In this document: positions 1 to 5,645 of the stretch, in pieces
How positions within the stretch are numbered: the stretch's first letter is position 1
Layout: each line of letters starts with the position of its first letter
Source: Lachnoclostridium phytofermentans
Lineage (GTDB): Bacteria > Bacillota > Clostridia > Lachnospirales > Lachnospiraceae
Reading direction: 5' to 3'
Assembly (NCBI GenBank): GCA_003526525.1
Contig: DPVV01000450.1
Location: forward strand, 7,481-13,202
Length of the DNA: 5,722 nucleotides
The notes under the pieces: generated by a model
Databases searched by the model: none
What the model was told of the DNA's origin: nothing
Seen by the model: only the letters and a program-made list of their open reading frames with translations
Program-made: the position numbers and the translations under genes

Positions 1-1382
1 TTTATTTTGCCCCAGACGAAGCGAAGGTTCTACGTACACTTACCAGTCTCAGCGTTGCGATGGACGAAAACGAAACAATGTCCGCGATTAAAACCTACTG
101 TACCGGAACCGAAATTACCCCTCCGTCTCGTACGGTTCCTTTTTCTAGCAAGAAGAAGTGGTGCGGCGCATATTTCGAAGGTACCGGAGCATATGTACTT
201 GGAGCTCCAGAGCGCATTATTACCGAACGACAGCCCGAACTACTCATAAAAGCGGGGGAGCTTGCTAAGCGGTTCCGCGTGCTTTGCCTCGCAGAAAGCA
301 GCAGTTTATCCGAGGAACTTGATGATATGCCCAATCGGACCGCGGTTTGCTTGCTTCTACTCAGCGATACCATCCGAAAGAATGCTAAGGAAACCATCTC
401 TTATCTGAAGGAGCAGGGCGTTTCGGTACGGATCATCTCCGGTGATAACCCTGTCACAGTTTCACACATTGCACAGGCAGTAGGAGTGGAGAATTTTGAA
501 AAAACGATTGACCTGTCCGAGTTGAATGACGATTACGAAATCAAAGATATCTGCGATGATTATGTTGTTTTCGGGCGTACGACACCGGTTCAGAAGCAAT
601 TGTTAATCCAGGCCATGCGTAGCCGCGGACATGTGGTGGCGATGACCGGCGATGGCGTGAATGATGTTCTCGCCATGAAGGAGTCAGACTGCTCCATCGC
701 GGTTGCCAAGGGAACTGACGCAGCCCGCACAGTAGCGGATATGGTATTACTGGATTCCTCATTTAAGGCGATTCCTGCTATCATCGAAGAAGGGCGTTCC
801 TCCATCAACAACATACAGCGTACCGCCTCACTTTTCCTGACTAAGACCATTTATTCAACCCTACTACTGTTGGCGTTCCTGTTTTCACCCGCTCCATTTC
901 CATTTTCGCCAATTCAACTTTCACTGATCAGCCCCATTACCATCGGCATTCCCTCGTTTCTGCTCGCATTTCGACCGGACAAACAGCGGGTGTCAGGTCG
1001 ATTTATTAGAAACGTCCTGTACAAGGCTCTTCCCGGTGGCGTGACCATCTTTTTTGCCGTGGTGTTCGTGCATATTCTGTCAGGTTATTTCTTACTATCC
1101 AACCAACAGATTTCAACGATTAGTGTCATATTGACAGGTGGTTGCGCGCTGTTTGGCCTGTTGTTTATCTCATTCCCTCTCGACCGTTTCCGGTTCTGGC
1201 TGGTGGTATCACTTTCTGTACTCTTTACGTTTGCGATACTAAGATTACCACGTATATTTGATTTTTCTACACTGAAGGTGACAGGCATCATGGTTCTACT
1301 TCTAGGCGCAGCGTTCAGCGTGCTGGTGTTCTGGTTAGTTAAGTTGGCAGCAGGCTTTGTATTCAAACAGACAGAGAAATAA
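1..1382 (+). CDS. P-type cation-transporting ATPase, 3' part (5' end outside window)
   Basis: The frame is open from the first full codon at position 3, with 459 residues visible. ATG codons inside, such as the one at 60, are internal. Seen: the nucleotide-binding motif GAPE (201-212), a DTIR motif (visible residues 122-125), SGDN (146-149) and the hallmark GDGVND (648-665) followed by a conserved P-domain tail. After this come the INNIQRTASLFLTK segment and about six hydrophobic helices to the C-terminus. The DKTGTLT phosphorylation site and first membrane helices must lie upstream. Known: such pumps use ATP to move cations across the membrane through an aspartyl-phosphate. The INNIQR segment and the TIGIPSF sequence in the second visible helix resemble the Exp7-like group of Firmicute ATPases. 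The ion is not determined: the SERCA helix-6 NxxTD calcium ligands are replaced (SPITI, visible residues 310-314). G+C is near 50 percent, higher than in the neighbouring hyp genes. The gene is convergent with hypA. Confidence 0.93.
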   Translation, partial: YFAPDEAKVLRTLTSLSVAMDENETMSAIKTYCTGTEITPPSRTVPFSSKKKWCGAYFEGTGAYVLGAPERIITERQPELLIKAGELAKRFRVLCLAESSSLSEELDDMPNRTAVCLLLLSDTIRKNAKETISYLKEQGVSVRIISGDNPVTVSHIAQAVGVENFEKTIDLSELNDDYEIKDICDDYVVFGRTTPVQKQLLIQAMRSRGHVVAMTGDGVNDVLAMKESDCSIAVAKGTDAARTVADMVLLDSSFKAIPAIIEEGRSSINNIQRTASLFLTKTIYSTLLLLAFLFSPAPFPFSPIQLSLISPITIGIPSFLLAFRPDKQRVSGRFIRNVLYKALPGGVTIFFAVVFVHILSGYFLLSNQQISTISVILTGGCALFGLLFISFPLDRFRFWLVVSLSVLFTFAILRLPRIFDFSTLKVTGIMVLLLGAAFSVLVFWLVKLAAGFVFKQTEK

Positions 1383-1414
1383 GTAACAGTTAATAAATAG
1401 GGTTAATTGAAAAG

Positions 1415-1463
1415 AAAAACCGTAAAATCATTTGTCTTCTTGGCAAGTGATTCTACGGTTTTT
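1415..1463. terminator. Bidirectional intrinsic terminator between the ATPase gene and hypA
   Basis: The arms at 1415-1434 and 1444-1463 form about 20 base pairs, with one A-C mismatch and one G-T wobble, around a 9-base loop. The outer ten pairs (AAAAACCGTA / TACGGTTTTT) are perfect. On the + strand a run of seven T ends the hairpin at 1459-1465, just after the ATPase stop. On the - strand the complement of the A-rich left flank (1411-1419) supplies a U tract about 60 bases after the hypA stop. It can therefore end both convergent transcripts. The rest of 1383-1520 shows no gene. Confidence 0.88.
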
Positions 1464-1520
1464 TTCCTATGTCTGATTGTAGATGAAGCTATTATTATAT
1501 CTCTACATCATAATCAAAGC

Positions 1521-1862
1521 CTAGTAAGCTACAATTTCTTTAATAAAGAACTCCCTACCACTGAGTAAATCCCAGTTTCTAGTATTGCAAGTTGGGCATT
1601 GATGATGATGTTCTAACAGCCGGAACACTTTTTTACAGTCTTTACAAAGAGCATTTCCCGGTAGAATCTCAATCTCAAGTTTCGTGTTCTCTAAGATAGT
1701 TCCATCTACCGCTGCTGGATAACATTGCTCTACATATTCTGGTATCATAGACGACAATTCTCCAATTTGTAATACCACAGTATCAATTTTGGTAAGATCC
1801 TGTTCCACCGCAACCCGTTCCACTGTTTTTACTACTTCGATAACTACTCCTAGTTCATGCAT
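1521..1862 (-). CDS. hypA: Hydrogenase/nickel-enzyme maturation nickel metallochaperone HypA
   Basis: The product is 113 residues, the usual HypA length. It begins with the signature MHEL, in which the N-terminus and His2 form the nickel site of the family. A zinc-binding pair of CxxC motifs lies at Cys73/Cys76 and Cys89/Cys92, separated by a loop containing three consecutive histidines (85-87). Known: HypA takes nickel with HypB and inserts it into the precursor of the large subunit of [NiFe]-hydrogenase; in some bacteria it also serves urease. The ATG at 1862 is chosen because the MHE start is essential and GAGGAG sits four bases upstream. The frame stays open to 1928, but the extra residues are basic and unlike the family. 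It is the last gene of the - strand cluster, 114 bases after the flavoprotein, and ends at the shared terminator. Confidence 0.95.
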   Translation of the reverse strand: MHELGVVIEVVKTVERVAVEQDLTKIDTVVLQIGELSSMIPEYVEQCYPAAVDGTILENTKLEIEILPGNALCKDCKKVFRLLEHHHQCPTCNTRNWDLLSGREFFIKEIVAY

Positions 1863-1932
1863 CTTTCTCCTCAATCCTGCGCATCTTTTACGCATCCGAA
1901 GTTTGTGCCTAGGATTATTAAGACTCAAACTT
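1863..1932 (-). promoter_or_regulatory. Structured hypA leader: hairpin with loop complementary to the ribosome binding region
   Basis: Read on the - strand, AAGUUUGAGUC (1932-1922) pairs with GGCACAAACUU (1909-1899), giving 10 pairs including one U-G, with one A-A mismatch. The loop is 12 bases (1921-1910). Loop bases UAAUCCU (1917-1911) are complementary to AGGAUUG (1878-1872, last pair U-G), which runs directly into the GAGGAG site. The loop UCCU could alternatively pair with AGGA of the ribosome binding site itself. A GATGCG sequence occurs twice in the linker, at 1896-1891 and 1885-1880. The 3' half matches the hypB leader: UAAAA, then GCGCAG-N4-GAGG-N6-AUG. The base pairing is visible; a regulatory role is inferred. 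Confidence 0.5.
1867..1872 (-). promoter_or_regulatory. Ribosome binding site that fixes the hypA start
   Basis: On the - strand GAGGAG is followed by AAAG and the ATG at 1862. This supports the internal MHEL start rather than the upstream ATG at 1928. The site abuts the segment (1872-1878) that can pair with the upstream hairpin loop, so its access could be controlled by RNA folding. Confidence 0.8.
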
Positions 1933-1976
1933 TTTATCTATTTTTTTCTTATTTAGATGGCATTGATCCTGTTACA

Positions 1977-4652
1977 TTAATTCCTTGTCAGTGCTTTCTT
2001 AACATTCTTAACCATAATCTTTCCTTTTCTCTTTAGAATCTGCTTTACGACTACTGGTTTGATATCTTCGAAAGCAACACCTTTTCCATCATAAGTTCGA
2101 ACGAGAGAAATTGCGTCAAACATACACTTTGTTGTACATTGGCCACAACCAACACATAGGAATTCATCCACGACTGTTGCACCGCAACCAAGACAGCGTT
2201 TCGTTTCCATTCTTAGCTGTTCTTCTGTAAATACGCCTCTGGAATCCTTAAAGGAAGAAACAGCTTTATACTCATATGCCTTTTGGCGAAGTGTGGTATC
2301 ATATCCTTCCGTAATCGCATTGGATTTATCAAAGGAATGATATTCCTTTCGGTCACGACCAATAATTAAGCTTTGACCCGGCTGTACATATCGATGGATA
2401 GAAATAGCTCCTTCTTTTCCCGCAGCAATTGCATCAATTGCAAATCTAGGACCGGTATAAACGTCACCTCCAACAAAAATATCTTTTTCATTAGTTTGTA
2501 GCGTTGTAGAATCTGCTTTTATAGTCTTATTCTGATTAAGTTCAACGTTTGTACCAGAAAGTAGCATGCCATAATCCATTGCCTGACCAACAGAAAGAAG
2601 AACATAAGCCGCAGGAACTACGATAGTTTTTTCTTCATCGTATACTGGATGGAAACGATGTTCTTGATCAAATACGGAGAGGCAACGTTTGAATTCAACA
2701 CCCGCAACATGCCCATCCTCCAGAACAATACGTTTCGGTCCCCAAGAATTATGGATCTCTATCTGCTCATGGAGAGCCTCTTCTACTTCTTCCTCTAATG
2801 CTGGCATCTCTTCTCTACTTTCAAGACAGTACAGCTTAGTTTTCTCAGCTCCAACTCTAGCCGCTGTCCTTGCCACATCAATCGCGACATTTCCGCCACC
2901 GATTACAATGACTTTCCCACTTAAATTCTTATTCACTTTTAAGTTTACTTCCCTTAAGAAATCAATTCCGGTAATTACTTCTTCCGCATCTTCTCCTTCC
3001 ATACCTAGCTTCCTGCCAGACTGTGCACCAATAGCAACATAGAAAGCAACGTACCCTTGTTTTCTTAATTCCGAAATAGTAATGTCACGTCCTATTTCTA
3101 TCCCTGTCTTAAATTCTACTCCAAGTTCTTTTATTACCTCAATCTCTGCTTCGATTACTTCTTTTTCTAGGCGAAACGCGGGTATACCTAGAGTTAACAT
3201 ACCACCTAATACTTCTTGTTTTTCAAATACTGTTACCTGATATCCGTCTAATGCTAAATAAAATGCACAGGATAACCCAGATGGTCCTGCTCCAATAACT
3301 GCAATCTTCTTACCATACTCGTGTTTTTTCTTTGGTACATAGCGATTCTCTTCTTTTAAATCCTGCTCTGCAATGAATTTTTTAATATCATCGATTGCGA
3401 TTGGTTCATCGATATCCCCTCTGGTACAAGCAGATTCACATCTTCTTGGACAGATTCTACCGCATACCGCAGGAAATGGATTCTCATGCTTTATAAGTTC
3501 TAATGCTTCGCGGAATTTTCCCTGAGAAGCAAGTTTTATGTATCCTTGAATTGAAATATGTGCTGGACATTCCGTTTTACATGGGCTAGTACCTGTATCA
3601 ACAACATTCTTTCGGTTAATACGGTAGTCTGCATTCCATTTATCTGGTCCCCATTCGGTATCTCTTGGTGTATCCTTACGAACTATTTTATCTACTACTG
3701 GTGTCTTACCGCACAGTTTCTGTCCTAGCTGTAAAGCATTCACCGGACAATGCTGTACACACTCACCACAAGCTACGCATTTATCTTTGTCTACATGAGA
3801 AACATAGTTGGAACGAACCATATCTGCATTAATAAACATTTCCGCTGATCTTAAAGATAAGCAGGAACAACCACAGCAATTGCAAATCGCATGTGTTTTT
3901 CCAGAACCATCTAAGTTTGGAATCTGGTGCATTAAGCCATTTTCTTCTGCACGCTTGATAATCTCAAAGGCTTCTTCTCTTGTGATTTGCTTTCCTCTTC
4001 CGGTACGAATGTAATACTCAGCAGCATGCCCCATCTGAATACACATATCTTCTTTTAGATGTCCACACCCTTCGCCCATAATTTCTCTTGCGGTGCGACA
4101 AGAACAGTCAGAAACTGAAAAGATATCATTATCGTTCAGATATTTTGACACTTCTTCATAAGAAGCTCTTCTTGTTTCGCCCTGTATTGCTGTTTCGATT
4201 GGAATAACACGCATTAGCCCAACACCTACTGGGAAACTACCTGCTGTTTTAGGTCCACGCACTCTACCATATGCTTCAAAGCTCTCTGCTATCTGTGGAT
4301 ATTTCGCCACATTTTCTTTGTTATTCACCATCATTTCCATAATACCAGGAACCCAGGTATCATACCAATAATGATCCACTCCATCGATGTTGTTAACGAA
4401 CAATACACCTGCTAATGCTAATTCCCACAATAATTTAGCGGTTTCTTCTTCGCTTTTACCGCACTTTAGGGCAAGTTCTTTTGCTGTTGCTTTTTTTCTT
4501 ATCTCCATGCATAAAGCTACATCAGCCATATCGTCTGTAACAACGGGCTCTAGTATTCTATATTCTGGATCGGTTGCTTTAACTTCATTTTTAGAACCAC
4601 GTTTTTTTCTACTGATATGATTGGCAAGGTCTAGAACTTTTTCTTTTACCAT
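1977..4652 (-). CDS. Multidomain Fe-S flavoprotein, NAD(P)H-type oxidoreductase (GltD/NfnB-like core)
   Basis: The product is 891 residues, starting at an ATG with GGAGGA six to seven bases upstream. Domains in order: a helix-turn-helix-like stretch (about 45-100); a cysteine-rich anaerobe domain with DCSCR (182-186), Cys196, Cys204 and CNCCGCSC (257-264); a [4Fe-4S] motif at Cys292/295/298/302; a GltD-type Fe-S region (CKTEC 358-362, CGRICPRRCESAC 397-409); FAD-binding GAGPSG (454-459); a nucleotide-binding GGGNVA (585-590); the closing FAD motif GGD (728-730); and a C-terminal CLGCG (820-824) plus Cys833/836/839/843. Known: this core passes hydride electrons from NAD(P)H through FAD to Fe-S centres. 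No signal peptide or membrane helix is seen, so it should be cytoplasmic. Its place between hypB (72-base gap) and hypA (114-base gap) suggests coupling to a nickel enzyme, but the physiological partner is unknown. It is much longer than plain GltD (roughly 450-500 residues) because of both extensions. Confidence 0.85.
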   Translation of the reverse strand: MVKEKVLDLANHISRKKRGSKNEVKATDPEYRILEPVVTDDMADVALCMEIRKKATAKELALKCGKSEEETAKLLWELALAGVLFVNNIDGVDHYWYDTWVPGIMEMMVNNKENVAKYPQIAESFEAYGRVRGPKTAGSFPVGVGLMRVIPIETAIQGETRRASYEEVSKYLNDNDIFSVSDCSCRTAREIMGEGCGHLKEDMCIQMGHAAEYYIRTGRGKQITREEAFEIIKRAEENGLMHQIPNLDGSGKTHAICNCCGCSCLSLRSAEMFINADMVRSNYVSHVDKDKCVACGECVQHCPVNALQLGQKLCGKTPVVDKIVRKDTPRDTEWGPDKWNADYRINRKNVVDTGTSPCKTECPAHISIQGYIKLASQGKFREALELIKHENPFPAVCGRICPRRCESACTRGDIDEPIAIDDIKKFIAEQDLKEENRYVPKKKHEYGKKIAVIGAGPSGLSCAFYLALDGYQVTVFEKQEVLGGMLTLGIPAFRLEKEVIEAEIEVIKELGVEFKTGIEIGRDITISELRKQGYVAFYVAIGAQSGRKLGMEGEDAEEVITGIDFLREVNLKVNKNLSGKVIVIGGGNVAIDVARTAARVGAEKTKLYCLESREEMPALEEEVEEALHEQIEIHNSWGPKRIVLEDGHVAGVEFKRCLSVFDQEHRFHPVYDEEKTIVVPAAYVLLSVGQAMDYGMLLSGTNVELNQNKTIKADSTTLQTNEKDIFVGGDVYTGPRFAIDAIAAGKEGAISIHRYVQPGQSLIIGRDRKEYHSFDKSNAITEGYDTTLRQKAYEYKAVSSFKDSRGVFTEEQLRMETKRCLGCGATVVDEFLCVGCGQCTTKCMFDAISLVRTYDGKGVAFEDIKPVVVKQILKRKGKIMVKNVKKALTRN

Positions 4653-4711
4653 ACGATTCCTCCAAATAGAATTTATGTTTGCTCCTATTCCTGTACACGT
4701 TCTTTGCGCAG

Positions 4712-4729
4712 GTTGAAAACTTTTTCAAC
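4712..4729. repeat. Perfect 8-bp inverted repeat overlapping the hypB stop codon
   Basis: GTTGAAAA (4712-4719) and TTTTCAAC (4722-4729) are exact reverse complements separated by two bases. The hypB stop codon (4725-4727) lies inside. No U tract follows on the - strand, so it is a poor terminator. It could be a protein-binding dyad or a weak RNA hairpin in the 72-base spacer before the flavoprotein gene. The spacer also holds the palindrome TGCGCA at 4705-4710. Function is unknown. Confidence 0.45.
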
Positions 4730-5399
4730 TTAATTCCTTCCACTTCTTAACTTCTGTTCGTAACCAATCCGCGAAAACTTCAATTCCTTCACCAGTTCTA
4801 GCTGATATTGGAATAATCTTAATGTTTGGGTTTATTTTTCTCACACGTTCTATGCAGGCTTCCAAATTAAAATCAAAATGTTCCAATACATCCACTTTAT
4901 TAATTAATAGAACATCCACAATAGAGAACATCAATGGGTATTTCAGAGGTTTATCATCCCCTTCTGGAATACTAAGAATCATAGCATTCTTACTAGATCC
5001 TGTATCAAATTCTGCAGGACAGACTAAGTTTCCTACATTTTCTAAGATAGCAAGGTCTAATCCTGAAGCATCAAGTCCGAGAAGCCCCTGTCTTGTCATA
5101 TCTGCATCAAGATGGCACATTCCACCAGTATGTAATTGAATTACCTTAACACCTGTTTCAGCTATTGTTTTTGCATCGACATCAGAGTCAATGTCCGCCT
5201 CCATAACTCCAATGGTCATCTCCTCTTTTAACAGAGCAATTGTCTTTTTTAAAGTACTAGTCTTACCTGCTCCCGGTGAAGACATTAAATTAAGTAAAAA
5301 CACTCCTTTTTGCTTTAATTCCTCACGAAGAAGATTTGCATCCTTGTTATTATCTTCAAACACGCTTTGCTTAATCTCAAGTATCTTGAATTCTTTCAT
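4725..5399 (-). CDS. hypB: Nickel-inserting GTPase HypB
   Basis: The product is 224 residues. Seen: a Walker A P-loop SSPGAGKTS (40-48), the conserved EADIDSDVDA block (67-76), the metal-site motif GGMCHLDADM with Cys95 and His96 (92-101), ENVGNLVCPAEFD with Cys127 (120-132) and the guanine-specificity motif NKVD (167-170). Known: HypB is a SIMIBI-class GTPase that dimerises on GTP and hands nickel from its G-domain Cys/His site to HypA for hydrogenase maturation. Absent are the N-terminal CxxCGC high-affinity nickel motif of E. coli HypB and any histidine-rich stretch, so it is the minimal form that depends on the G-domain site. The ATG at 5399 has AGAGG six bases upstream. It is the first gene of the visible cluster and is followed after 72 bases by the flavoprotein gene. 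A structured leader precedes it. Confidence 0.95.
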   Translation of the reverse strand: MKEFKILEIKQSVFEDNNKDANLLREELKQKGVFLLNLMSSPGAGKTSTLKKTIALLKEEMTIGVMEADIDSDVDAKTIAETGVKVIQLHTGGMCHLDADMTRQGLLGLDASGLDLAILENVGNLVCPAEFDTGSSKNAMILSIPEGDDKPLKYPLMFSIVDVLLINKVDVLEHFDFNLEACIERVRKINPNIKIIPISARTGEGIEVFADWLRTEVKKWKELS

Positions 5400-5471
5400 A
5401 AGTTACCTCTTTTCTGCGCTGCTTTTTATGTATAGCAAGCTTGTGGCTGCAGCGCATTCACAAACTTGCTA
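5400..5471 (-). promoter_or_regulatory. Structured hypB leader, candidate H-type pseudoknot RNA
   Basis: Read on the - strand, stem 1 is UAGCAAGUUUGUG (5471-5459) with CACAAGCUUGCUA (5445-5433). All 13 positions pair, one as U-G; the same pair is an A-C mismatch on the + strand, so the fold favours RNA made in the hypB direction. The 13-base loop holds UGCGCUGC (5456-5449), exactly complementary to GCAGCGCA (5422-5415). This second stem (8 pairs, 6 of them G-C) can only coexist with stem 1 as a pseudoknot. Linkers are 2 bases (AA), 3 bases (AGC) and a 10-base A-rich strand, UACAUAAAAA. The second stem ends five bases before AGAGG. A role in translation control of hypB is inference, and no known riboswitch class was recognised. 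Confidence 0.6.
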
Positions 5472-5505
5472 AGTATGGATTTCTCAAAGTTTTTAAGTTT
5501 ACTTT

Positions 5506-5511
5506 ATTATA
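5506..5511 (-). promoter_or_regulatory. Candidate -10 element for the hypB cluster
   Basis: TATAAT on the - strand (5511-5506) would start transcription near 5499, about 28 bases before the leader hairpin. No good TTGACA-like -35 sits 16-18 bases upstream, and AT-rich DNA yields such hexamers by chance, so support is weak. Confidence 0.3.
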
Positions 5512-5529
5512 ATTTCTCTTTCTCCTTGT

Positions 5530-5535
5530 ATTATA
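5530..5535 (-). promoter_or_regulatory. Alternative -10 element for the hypB cluster
   Basis: A second TATAAT on the - strand (5535-5530) would start transcription near 5523. The -35 region at 16-18 bases upstream reads only AAAGGT-like. It is an alternative to the element at 5506-5511. Confidence 0.25.
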
Positions 5536-5595
5536 TAGTCATAGCTTTCTATACCTTTTTCTTGATATAAGCTATACTGTTTAAGATGCTGTGGA

Positions 5596-5645
5596 TTAGT
5601 TTCAATCTCCTACCGCTTAGACGGTTTTAAATAGGCTCTAACTAA
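5596..5645 (-). repeat. Nested inverted repeat upstream of hypB
   Basis: An outer stem TTAGTT (5596-5601) / AACTAA (5640-5645) encloses an inner hairpin. On the - strand the inner part reads ACCGU-CUAA-GCGGU (5625-5612), five pairs with a U-G closing a four-base loop. A short CCU/AGG pairing lies between the two. The inner G-U is a mismatch on the + strand, so the fold slightly favours - strand RNA. It carries no U tract and matches no RNA family I recognise. Confidence 0.35.

Noticed and set aside
1863..1928. A 22-residue N-terminal extension of HypA from an upstream ATG
   Set aside because: The family requires the MHE start for nickel binding, the ATG at 1862 has a strong ribosome binding site, and the extra residues look like translated leader.
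2689..3042. Open frame on the + strand opposite the flavoprotein gene, and similar antisense frames opposite hypB and the ATPase
   Set aside because: They have no recognisable domain and no proper ribosome binding site, and they lie wholly opposite well-supported genes.
5440..5467. TTGTG...CACAA in the hypB leader as a Rex (NADH-sensing repressor) operator
   Set aside because: The half-sites are 13 bases apart, while the Rex consensus has about 8 between the same TTGTG and CACAA elements. The extended arms and the G-U pair fit an RNA stem better.
5400..5471. Known NiCo (czcD-type) riboswitch before hypB
   Set aside because: That class is a larger four-way junction; the element here is a single long hairpin with a loop-to-linker pairing.
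5525..5545. Tiny leader peptide ATG-ACT-ATA-TAA on the - strand before hypB
   Set aside because: It has three codons, poor ribosome-site spacing and overlaps a candidate -10 hexamer, so chance is the better explanation.
5599..5642. A CRISPR repeat (- strand ends GGAGATTGAAAC, typical of some repeats)
   Set aside because: Only one copy exists. No second copy is found one repeat-spacer unit away on either side within the window, and no cas gene is visible.
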